The notes under the pieces are model-generated. The model made no database searches. It was not told the origin of the DNA and saw only the letters and a program-made list of their open reading frames with translations. A stretch of DNA of 64,000 nt from JAUSIF01 sp040901465 (GTDB lineage Bacteria > Pseudomonadota > Alphaproteobacteria > Rhizobiales > Xanthobacteraceae), in assembly GCA_040901465.1 (NCBI GenBank), contig JBBDYN010000012.1, forward strand, positions 62,001 through 126,000, written 5' to 3'. Positions 16,708 to 24,026 of this stretch are shown piece by piece. The first letter of the stretch is position 1. Each line of letters opens with the position of its first letter. The translations under genes were made by a program, and so were the position numbers.

Positions 16708-17451
16708 ATGCGCTATGTGTCTCTATGCAGCGCGATCCTTGTCGCCACGATCCTGTTTGCTGCACCGACCACGGTGGACGCAGCCGGCTGGTGTCTTCTG
16801 TCTTCCGGTCGTGGCGCCAGCGGCACGCTGTGCCGCTTTCGCACCTTTGAACAATGCATGGCAAGCGCGGGCGGCACTGGCGGCAGCTGCGTTCAAGACA
16901 GCTCGACCGAAACAACCCCGTCGAAAACGCGCACCAAAGCGAGCGGAACGGAGCAAAAGAAAAAGACGACGCCGGACACCGCATCGAAACCGCAGCCGGA
17001 ACCCGCGAAGGCCAAGGAGCAACCGGCCAAGCAAGCCACGCCCACGCAAGCACCGGCTGCACCAACGTCGACTCCACAAGCTGCGGCTCTGCAGGACCCC
17101 GGACTCAAATTCGCCGCGGCGCGCGATCTCATTCTCGCCGGCCAGTACGAAGCGGGCATCAAAGCCATGCAGGCATTGGGCTTCGACAAACACCCCGACG
17201 TGGCGGCCTATGTCGGCCTCGCGCACAACAAGCTCGGACGCGTGGCCGAAGCGCGGTCATGGTACGACAAGGCGCTCGCCGGCAATCCCAAACATCTGCT
17301 GACCCTGTCGTATTACGGCATGCTGCGCGCCGAGCAGGGTGAGATGCAGAAGGCTCAGGCCGATCTCGCAACGATCAAGGGCTTGTGCGGCGGCACGAGC
17401 TGCAAGGAATACGTCGCGCTCCAGGCGACGATCGCGAGCAAGAAGCGCTGA
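16708..17451 (+). CDS. secreted DUF3551-like protein with TPR-like tail
   Basis: The 247-residue product has a clear signal peptide (MRYVSLCSAILVATILFAAPTTVDA). The mature N-terminus GWCLLSSGRGASGTLCRFRTFEQCMASAGGTGGSC has the four-Cys pattern of DUF3551, a small family frequent in Bradyrhizobium. A Lys/Pro/Ala-rich linker follows (about 70-135), then two TPR-like helical repeats (about 140-245; YVGLAHNKLGRVAEARSWYDKALAGNPKHLLTLSYYGMLRAEQGEMQKAQ). A periplasmic location is likely. I used the ATG at 16708 because it begins the signal peptide. It converges with the Cys-rich gene over a 42-bp gap. Confidence 0.85.
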   Translation: MRYVSLCSAILVATILFAAPTTVDAAGWCLLSSGRGASGTLCRFRTFEQCMASAGGTGGSCVQDSSTETTPSKTRTKASGTEQKKKTTPDTASKPQPEPAKAKEQPAKQATPTQAPAAPTSTPQAAALQDPGLKFAAARDLILAGQYEAGIKAMQALGFDKHPDVAAYVGLAHNKLGRVAEARSWYDKALAGNPKHLLTLSYYGMLRAEQGEMQKAQADLATIKGLCGGTSCKEYVALQATIASKKR

Positions 17452-17471
17452 GCCGCGTACGTCGGCTGCAG

Positions 17472-17487
17472 GCGACCATGCGGTCGC
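17472..17487. terminator. short hairpin between convergent genes
   Basis: GCGACC-ATGC-GGTCGC is a perfect 6-bp stem with a 4-nt loop in the 42-bp gap between two converging genes. It has no T-tract. A bidirectional stop role is inferred from position only. Confidence 0.35.
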
Positions 17488-17493
17488 GGCGCG

Positions 17494-20400
17494 TCAATTC
17501 GGTTGTGGCGGGCTCGGCTTCGGAGGCCCGCCGCCGCCCGGACGGCGGCCGCCGCCGCCAATGCCGATTCCGAATTGGATAGTGAGTCCGGGGCTGGCCT
17601 TTGGCGGGCTGTCCTGCACGCAGCGGCCGCCTTCCAGGTGGAATCCCTTTTGGCAGACAACCGCTTGTGGCTTCGGCTTTGGCTTCGGTTTTGGCTTTGG
17701 CTTGGCCTTCGGTGTCACCGGCGGGCTGCCACAAGTCTCGCTTGTGATCTGTTCCTTAGTGCAGCAGGTCTTGCCGTCGTTGCTCGGGAACAATCCTTCT
17801 TTGCAGCCACGGGTCGTGGTCGGTAGGGTTTGCGTGCCGCAGGTGCCGGCCGCGACGGCCTCTGGCGTGCAGCATTGTCCGTTCACCAGCGTCGAGGGCG
17901 GCTGACAAGCCGCACTTGCGGGCGCCGCATTGGGTTGCGCCAACTCAATGCAGCTGCCAAGCCGGCAGACCGTGCCGGAAGGACAGTCGGTGTCCTTGCT
18001 GCACTGATCGGCTGTGTCGGGCAAGCTGCAGAGAGCTCCAAGGACGGGGATATCGCAGAACTCGGGCCAACCGCCAGTGGCGGACGGTGGGTTCGGCGTC
18101 GGGGTCGATGGCGGAGTGCAGTTGCCCGCCGGATCTTCTCGACAGCACGCCGAAACCGCCCCGTCTTCGATCGGTACCTCGCCGGACGCACAGGACGCGT
18201 TTGCTGATCGAATTGTGCATCGAAAAGCCGATTGTCGGCAGCATTGCGCCGAGACACCCTCGCCGACGGAATTGTACCCCGGCTGACATGCGATGCCAGA
18301 TTTGAAATAACATTGCCCGGCGGTAAACAGATTGCAGCACGACGTACCGACCATCCGGAACAACGACGGACAGTAGCCGAGTTGTGCCCCTGGCGGTGGG
18401 GGCGACGGTGTGACGATGGCCTTAAGCGGCGGCGGAGCAGCCGGCTTCTCCCCGCAAGTGCCCTTCTCGAAGTCGCCCCGCTTGCAGCACACGCCGTCCA
18501 CCAGGACATTGGGGAACGCACATTCGCCGGTTGTGGGCGGCGGTGCGGGCGGCGTTTCGGCGACGCAAGTGCAAGTGAGCTTCGGGTCTGTTCCGGTGCA
18601 TTGTCGGACGGTGCCGCTCGGGCACTGGTCGTCCCTCTTCTCGGGTTCGCAACTGCATGCGCGGAGCGGCCCGTCGCCGCGGCATACGCGAACGGTACCG
18701 TCCGCACAGACGTCGGTCGGCGTAGGACAATAGCCGGTCGGCCTACAGCACGTCGTCGCGTTCACCGGTCCCGCGCCGGGGCCGCAGGTAGCGCCGGCGG
18801 GCTTCGAGAAGCAGGTCAAGGCAACGTTCGGGAAGCCGGCTCTGGCTCCGGTACAGCACCGACCATCGACATTCGTGAAGGGAGGCACGGGACAAAGCGT
18901 CGATTCCGGCGGCGTCGGCACGGGACAAATGCCGGTCGCTGAACAGCACGTCGTCTCATTGATGGTGCGCTCGCCGGGGCCGCAAGACGCGCCGGCGAGC
19001 TTCGCGCGGCAGCTGTAGGCGTTGTTGGGGGAACCTTGAAGATCCACGCTACAACATGTTCCGCCGACAATCGTGAAGGGAGGGACGGGACAAAGGCCGG
19101 TTGGCGGCGGAGTTCGCACGCAGTTGCCGTTCTCATTGGGCTTGGTCCCGTCCGGACACCCGCAATAGCCCGCGCAGAGCTTTTGGCCGCCATCGCCGGG
19201 GCATCGACCGTCGACCGATGATCTTCCATCGGGACAAAGGACGACGACACCGTTCTGGGGAGGACCGATTCCGTTTTTGGGAGGAGCGATTCCGTTTTGG
19301 ACCAAGTTGTTCGTCTGGCCGCCGCCCTTCAATATTTTGGGCACGTCTTTCAATCTACCGTTGGTCCCGTCCTTCGGCGGCGTTACGACCAGTCCGGGCG
19401 GACACATCGCCGGCGCGCAGCGTCCGTCGGCGTAGGTCTCGCCGGCCTTGCAGAGCACGGGCGGCGGCACGCACTTGCCGTTGATGCTGACGTAGCTCGG
19501 CGGGCAATCCTTATAGACGCAGCAGCCGTCCTCGAACGCGGTACCCGCGGGACAAGTTTGGCCGGTCACGCACACGCCGCCGACGCCGAACCAGCCCGGT
19601 GGGCACACGAGCGGCGGCGCAACTGGCACCAGCAACGGCGCCGCCGCCCGCGCGCACACGCGCCAGATTTCCACGTCGCCGAGATGCCCCCTCGCCCCGG
19701 CGTCGTCGAAGCGATCGTCGTAGTCGATGAAATAGGATGCGAACGGCGGCTCGTTCTGCGGACGGACGAGATCGATAGCATTGCCCTGGAGGCCGTTGAC
19801 GACGAGCGGGCCGCCGGGCTGCAGCCGCGCGACGATCGCGGGATCACGCGCGTTGCGCAGCTGCTCGCCGGTGCTCCAGAGCGTGTCGCCGCATACGGTG
19901 CGGTTGACGGCGCCGTTCGCGCCGTAGCCGTAGCCGATCGCGAGACCCCCGTTGTCGTTGCGGAAGTTCGGCGGAAAGCCGATCGCGTACTCCTCGGGTA
20001 CGGGGTACCAGAAACCGGGGCTCGGCGGATCGCCGGGCCGCTTCGGCCGGAAACGCAACACGCGGTTCTCGCCTGCCGCTGCCAGCGCCACGTAGTCGTA
20101 AGCCCCAGTCGGGGCCCCGCGCTCGGCCAGGATCATGCGGCCGTCATCGTCAAATACGACATTCGAGATTTCGGCCACGCTCAGCCCGGGCGGGACATTG
20201 AGCTCGAGCCGCGGATCGGGGCCGAACCCGCCATCGGGCGCGATCGCGACCGACCAGATCTGCAGACCGGCGGCAACGGCATAAAAGAGTCGTCCGCCGC
20301 GCACGGCCAGGCCAAAGACGCGACGCTGCGGCGGCGCGTAAGCCCAGGTTGCCTGATTGCCGCTGTCGAACGCCGGATTGGTCAGATCGAGCCGCTTGCG

Positions 20401-21237
20401 CGGGTCGAACACGACAGGCGGAGAGCCCGCCGCGGGCAACGCGTTGACGCCGTGATCGAACCGGCCGCGATCGGTCCCGTCGAGACTGAAGCGATGGATC
20501 ATGCCGGTGTCGCGATCGGCAACAAACAACTGGCGCGAGCCGGGATCGAAAGCGAGCCCGCCGAGCGCCGGGCCGGAATTGGGCGCGCCGTCGAGCATGA
20601 CGTTGGCAAACAACGCGACGGCCCCGGTGCGCCCGTCGATCTTCCAGATCGATCCCGGTCCGCCGTTGACGGTCACGGGCCCGAACAGGCCGGGCATGAA
20701 GCTCGCATTGGAGCCGCCGCGGCGCGAGCGATCGGGCCGGCCGTCGCCATCGAGGTCAGGTACGACGATCGGCAGGCCATAGGCCGAGGTGGCGGCGAGA
20801 TAGATGTTCGGCGGTGCGGCGTCGTCGAGCGCGATCGAGAACACCTGTCCGACCTGAGCGGCGGTCACCGAGAACGGCTTTGGCGCCTGCACGACCTGTG
20901 CCCGCGCCGGCCCGCGCAACGCATCGAGATTGATCACGCGCGCGGAGGGGCGGTCGAGATCGATGAACGTCCTTTCGATCGGGTCAACGCGCGGCGGCAG
21001 CGGTGCTGCGGGCGGCCGCACACCGGAGAAGCCGGTGACCACCGCGTTGCCGAGTCCCAGGATGCCGCGCGAGGAATCCTGCGCCGTGGCGGCGGTCAGC
21101 CCGCCCCACACCAGCATCGATACGGCGATCGACACGGCGGCGCTGAAGGCAGCAAGAATCGTAAGGCTGCGAGATAATGCAAATCCCGCACAGCAATTGC
21201 CGCGCGACGCAATCAGCGCCCGCCTGCTGCCCCCCAA
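17494..21237 (-). CDS. exported propeller plus Cys-rich repeat protein (1247 aa)
   Basis: I do not recognise a named family for the whole protein. Residues about 20-52 are a signal/anchor. Residues about 60-560 look like a beta-propeller of NHL/SdiA-regulated type: SIALDDAAPPNIYLAATSAYG, DLDGDGRPDRS (a calcium-type Asp loop), GGLAFDPGSRQLFVADRDTGMIHRFSLDG, FGLAVRGGRLFYAVAAGLQIW, FDDDGRMILAERG. Residues about 565-1200 hold many short Cys modules, such as CPPGWFGVGGVCV, LCPVPPFTIVGGTCC, LCPVPPFTNVDGRCC and CKEGLF...GKTCC, then a KPKPKP tract and a Gly/Pro tail. It is probably a disulfide-bonded surface protein. Confidence 0.8.
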   Translation of the reverse strand: MGGSRRALIASRGNCCAGFALSRSLTILAAFSAAVSIAVSMLVWGGLTAATAQDSSRGILGLGNAVVTGFSGVRPPAAPLPPRVDPIERTFIDLDRPSARVINLDALRGPARAQVVQAPKPFSVTAAQVGQVFSIALDDAAPPNIYLAATSAYGLPIVVPDLDGDGRPDRSRRGGSNASFMPGLFGPVTVNGGPGSIWKIDGRTGAVALFANVMLDGAPNSGPALGGLAFDPGSRQLFVADRDTGMIHRFSLDGTDRGRFDHGVNALPAAGSPPVVFDPRKRLDLTNPAFDSGNQATWAYAPPQRRVFGLAVRGGRLFYAVAAGLQIWSVAIAPDGGFGPDPRLELNVPPGLSVAEISNVVFDDDGRMILAERGAPTGAYDYVALAAAGENRVLRFRPKRPGDPPSPGFWYPVPEEYAIGFPPNFRNDNGGLAIGYGYGANGAVNRTVCGDTLWSTGEQLRNARDPAIVARLQPGGPLVVNGLQGNAIDLVRPQNEPPFASYFIDYDDRFDDAGARGHLGDVEIWRVCARAAAPLLVPVAPPLVCPPGWFGVGGVCVTGQTCPAGTAFEDGCCVYKDCPPSYVSINGKCVPPPVLCKAGETYADGRCAPAMCPPGLVVTPPKDGTNGRLKDVPKILKGGGQTNNLVQNGIAPPKNGIGPPQNGVVVLCPDGRSSVDGRCPGDGGQKLCAGYCGCPDGTKPNENGNCVRTPPPTGLCPVPPFTIVGGTCCSVDLQGSPNNAYSCRAKLAGASCGPGERTINETTCCSATGICPVPTPPESTLCPVPPFTNVDGRCCTGARAGFPNVALTCFSKPAGATCGPGAGPVNATTCCRPTGYCPTPTDVCADGTVRVCRGDGPLRACSCEPEKRDDQCPSGTVRQCTGTDPKLTCTCVAETPPAPPPTTGECAFPNVLVDGVCCKRGDFEKGTCGEKPAAPPPLKAIVTPSPPPPGAQLGYCPSLFRMVGTSCCNLFTAGQCYFKSGIACQPGYNSVGEGVSAQCCRQSAFRCTIRSANASCASGEVPIEDGAVSACCREDPAGNCTPPSTPTPNPPSATGGWPEFCDIPVLGALCSLPDTADQCSKDTDCPSGTVCRLGSCIELAQPNAAPASAACQPPSTLVNGQCCTPEAVAAGTCGTQTLPTTTRGCKEGLFPSNDGKTCCTKEQITSETCGSPPVTPKAKPKPKPKPKPKPQAVVCQKGFHLEGGRCVQDSPPKASPGLTIQFGIGIGGGGRRPGGGGPPKPSPPQPN

Positions 21238-21451
21238 CGTTCCCTCCTTCGCCTCGTATCAGGGTGCGCTTTTTCCGTTTTCGCCGCAAGCAACGGAAAA
21301 CCGTCAGGAACTTCGCTCGACGCGAACGGAAGCTAGCGCCAACGGCAGGTACGCTGTCACGTGCGCAATCGGATTCGATCGTCGGCACGTGGTCTGGACC
21401 GGGCGGCCAGGCTCGTGCCAACCTTCGGTGTCACGAGGATGAGGGCAGGTC

Positions 21452-21787
21452 ATGGTCAGATGCCGCGCATTAATGCCAATTCTGTTGTTTGCCGTTTTGG
21501 CGACGCCGGCGATGGCGCAAGGCGAATGCAAGGACGGAACCCGGACAACGGCGACAGGGACGATCGCCAAGGTCTCGCGGGTTTCGCCCACGTCGGCCGA
21601 CATCTTTCCGGCCGGAAAGCCCAGGGGCCAATGCGCGGTCAGCGATCTCACGCTCGACGGGCGGCCGCTTCCCGCCGGATGCGTCAGCGGACGAAAGTTC
21701 ACCGCCTCCGGCAAGATGGGACCCGACCCTCTCGACATCGCGGACGGCATACTTACCTTGTACGTCGATACGATTCGATGCGAGTAG
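21452..21787 (+). CDS. small secreted hypothetical protein (111 aa)
   Basis: The signal peptide MVRCRALMPILLFAVLATPAMAQ is followed by an 88-residue beta-rich domain with three Cys (GECKDGTRTTATGTIAKV, GQCAVSDLTLDGRPLPAGC, DTIRCE). The pattern of Gly/Thr strands with ASGKMG resembles small OB-fold-like periplasmic proteins, but I cannot name it. It is divergent from the Cys-rich propeller gene, with 214 bp between the starts, so the two may share a control region. Confidence 0.7.
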   Translation: MVRCRALMPILLFAVLATPAMAQGECKDGTRTTATGTIAKVSRVSPTSADIFPAGKPRGQCAVSDLTLDGRPLPAGCVSGRKFTASGKMGPDPLDIADGILTLYVDTIRCE

Positions 21788-21826
21788 CACGCGCGTTGCG
21801 CGGGCGCTGCCAGCGCCAATGGCAAA

Positions 21827-21997
21827 TCAGACAGCCACCTCGCCGCCCGCGAGCGCGGCCAGCATCAGATGATTGGGCTCGGCGAGATAGATTTTGAGGC
21901 GCGCGGGGTCGAGGGGCTCGTCGAAGACTTCAGGGGCGATGCGAGTGAGGCGTCGGCGGCGGTCATTCGTTTGGGCAAGTCCCGTGTGCGTCGCCAT
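21827..21997 (-). pseudogene. GNAT acetyltransferase, N-terminal remnant
   Basis: The minus strand reads from ATG 21997 to TGA 21829-21827. RIAPEVFDEPLDPARLKIYL followed by AEPNHLMLAALAGGEVAV is the N-terminal half of a GNAT enzyme (normally ...DGEVVGQ and an HRHPDK segment next). The part before RIAP is out of frame: the expected MTAADASL reading exists one frame away, so there is an N-terminal frameshift as well as loss of everything after the third strand. No acetyl-CoA site remains. Confidence 0.65.
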
Positions 21998-22023
21998 CCA
22001 CGCCCCATTGCCTCAGTGGCCGG

Positions 22024-22260
22024 TCACTTCTCCTGCAACTCCACCTCTTGCGACACCACCGGAACGTACATCCGCTCGGCAGCGTCAAACACCGCGACCT
22101 GAATCGCCGGGAAGCTCTGCTTGAGTTTTGTGCCTGCCGTCATGGCTTCCTTCGAGGTCTCGTAGCGCGCTTTCAGTTTGCCGTCGATCGACAGGACAAA
22201 GCCGTCGGTCGGAAACGCATTGGCACGCAAATTTTGCGGTCCCTTGATCTCTTCGTTCAT
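22024..22260 (-). CDS. small hypothetical protein (78 aa)
   Basis: A 78-residue soluble protein beginning MNEEIKGPQNLRANAFPTDGFVLSIDGKLKARYETSKEAM and ending in VFDAAERMYVPVVSQEVELQ. The alternation of short strands around one helix suggests a compact alpha/beta fold. I do not recognise the family. The start at 22260 follows a GGAAACGGAC site. The DUF1488-type gene ends 97 bp upstream on the same strand, so the two may be co-transcribed. Confidence 0.65.
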   Translation of the reverse strand: MNEEIKGPQNLRANAFPTDGFVLSIDGKLKARYETSKEAMTAGTKLKQSFPAIQVAVFDAAERMYVPVVSQEVELQEK

Positions 22261-22357
22261 GTCCGTTTCCTTTTTGTCGTTGGTTGGAGCCTGCGCGATC
22301 GGCCGCCCGGCGGGCGACAGGCCGGCCGCGCTGAAGTTTCGGTGCAAGACGGCCTTG

Positions 22358-22621
22358 TCAGAAGTCGGTCGCGTCCAGGTCGTAAGAGCCTTTGCGGCCG
22401 CGCGCATAGACTTTCGCCGCGGCGGCGTGGATCAGCTCGCGGTTGCCGTCGAAGGCGCGCAGCAGGCCCGCCTCGCCCGGCTGCAAGTTCGGCTGAATGC
22501 GCAGCAGCGCATCCGCGCTCACATAGAACGCACTTTCCATCGAGCGGTCATGTCCCCAGAAGCGGACCACGCGCCGCGCCGCGTCGTAGCTGCGGCTCCG
22601 ATTGGGAAAATTCATCGTCAT
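22358..22621 (-). CDS. DUF1488-family protein
   Basis: 87 residues. MTMNFPNRSRSYDAARRVVRFWGHD at the N-terminus and the following MESAFYVSADALLRIQPNLQPGEAGLLRAFDGNRELIHAAAAKVYARGRKGSYDLDATDF match the small DUF1488 family of proteobacteria: F-x(n)-V-x-FWG-D-S-V/A followed by a helical half ending in a Ser-Tyr-Asp-Leu motif. Role unknown. The ATG at 22621 is the family start; further upstream the frame turns Pro-rich. Confidence 0.8.
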   Translation of the reverse strand: MTMNFPNRSRSYDAARRVVRFWGHDRSMESAFYVSADALLRIQPNLQPGEAGLLRAFDGNRELIHAAAAKVYARGRKGSYDLDATDF

Positions 22622-22922
22622 GTCGATTGCTGCTTTCTCAGGCGGCGGCTCGGCTTTTCTGTCAACCGGCGGCGGCCCGAAGCGTCCCGAGGTCACTTGT
22701 GCGCGCTCCGCAGGCAAAGCGCAAATTCGAGGGAAAAGGCGGCCGGCTGGGGAGAAACGGCGCTGTCCATGCCGAAGCGTGCGGACCGGTCGGCATCCTC
22801 ACCGATGAAGCCGCTAAGCCAAAATCGCGCACTCCTGAATTGATGCCTCCAAGGGCACTGAATCAGAAGCGCTCAGATGGGTACAGGCCTTAATTCAATC
22901 TTACGCGCTGCGGAAACAACAC
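22622..22922. other. 301-bp intergenic stretch
   Basis: Lies between the end of the dehalogenase gene and the start of the DUF1488-type gene, both on the minus strand. I see no coding frame with support. It should carry the DUF1488 promoter. No T-tract hairpin stands out after the dehalogenase stop. Confidence 0.4.
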
Positions 22923-23705
22923 CTAGCCGCGGAGCAGCGGCCCGAGATCGGTAATCGCCTTGACGACGGCGCTTGCCTGGAATCCCAGCTCCTCCGGAAC
23001 GTCGGCCGTGGTGCGCTGGATCCAGAAAGTGTTGAGTCCGGCCGACGCGGCGCCGTTGATGTCCCAGGAGTTCGCCGAGATGAACCCGAGTTCCGGGTTC
23101 GTGACCTTCATGCGCTCGGGGCCGAGATTGTAGACGCGCGGGCTGACTTTAAAGATTTTGACTTCCTCAACGCTGATGATGTCATCGAGAAGATCGCTGA
23201 TCCCCGCGCTTTTCGCCGCCGCCTCCAACATCTTTGGCTCGCCGTTGGATAGAATGGCGAGCTTGACCCCTTGCTTCTTCAGCACCTCAAGGCCGGGCTT
23301 TACGTCCGGAAATGCAGCGAGGCTCAGATAGGAATCCATCAGCTGTTTCTTCTTGTCGGCCGTCAAATCGAGCTTCAGGTTCTTGGTGGCCCAGACCAGA
23401 CCGTCTTCGGTCAAGCCCCAGAAATCGCGATGCCGCCCCATTAGGCTGCGCATCAAGCTGTATTGCAGCTGCTTCACCCGCCATATCTGCGCGACCTGAT
23501 TGCCCTTGCCTGGGAAAAGCTGCTCGCACAACGCCGTGACCGAGAAGACGTCGAACAGTGTCCCGTAGGCATCGAAGGCCAATGCCTTCACTGCCTTGAA
23601 TTGCCCGGCCATCTGAGCCGCCGCCGGTGTCGCGGCCCAAGCCGTGCCCGCGACTGCCGCCGTGGCACCGGCTAGTTTCATGAACTCTCTACGATCATTC
23701 GACAT
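22923..23705 (-). CDS. Tat-exported haloacid dehalogenase type II
   Basis: 260 residues. The N-terminus NDRREFMKLAGATAAVAGTAWAATPAAAQ is a twin-arginine signal peptide with AxA-type cleavage, so the enzyme should act in the periplasm. The mature HAD domain has the nucleophile Asp in ALAFDAYGTLFDVFSV, Ser/Asn in AILSNGEP, Lys in KIFKVSPRVYNL and the second acidic pair region in GFISANSWDINGA (the SSNxWD motif of L-2-haloacid dehalogenases, here SANSWD). Chloride release from 2-haloacids is the family reaction; the true substrate is unverified. It stands alone. Confidence 0.88.
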   Translation of the reverse strand: MSNDRREFMKLAGATAAVAGTAWAATPAAAQMAGQFKAVKALAFDAYGTLFDVFSVTALCEQLFPGKGNQVAQIWRVKQLQYSLMRSLMGRHRDFWGLTEDGLVWATKNLKLDLTADKKKQLMDSYLSLAAFPDVKPGLEVLKKQGVKLAILSNGEPKMLEAAAKSAGISDLLDDIISVEEVKIFKVSPRVYNLGPERMKVTNPELGFISANSWDINGAASAGLNTFWIQRTTADVPEELGFQASAVVKAITDLGPLLRG

Positions 23706-24026
23706 TTTTCCCTCCCTGCGGACCTGCCGTCACAATTTTCTCAGACGACTATTGATAGTCGTTTGCGGTGACCATAATCCGGCATTCCCCTGAACGCCGG
23801 GCATTTAGTCTATGCTCTATCGATTCTCGCTGCAAAGCTGATTGGCAGCAACACCTGCCATGGAACGCTGAACCCACGTAAGCTTCCGCTTCGGGTCAAA
23901 CTGAGACGAACTGACTGCGAGCAAATATCTTCCGCACTTCCCGCGACAAAGACATCGCCAGCTACCTTCACAGCTTCATGTATTCAAGATTATCAATTGC
24001 GAGTAGCGGCGATGGCAAAGTGAAGA
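23706..24026. other. 321-bp intergenic region with small inverted repeat
   Basis: No gene is apparent. It precedes the Tat-dehalogenase gene and follows the end of the FAH-reductase fusion gene, both on the minus strand. It is less GC-rich than its surroundings and contains the inverted repeat at 23745-23762. Confidence 0.5.
23745..23762. promoter_or_regulatory. 7-bp inverted repeat upstream of the dehalogenase
   Basis: ACGACTA-TTGA-TAGTCGT is a perfect stem 40 bp upstream of the dehalogenase start. It could be an operator or a leader hairpin. No named motif. Confidence 0.4.

Noticed and set aside
17650..17705. Tandem hexamer repeat (GGCTTC/GGCTTT) as a mobile or regulatory repeat
   Set aside because: It encodes the KPKPKP tract of the Cys-rich protein on the other strand, which explains it.
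19297..21177. 626-codon plus-strand frame antisense to the Cys-rich protein
   Set aside because: Composition is that of a mirror frame of high-GC coding sequence; no motif or start context.
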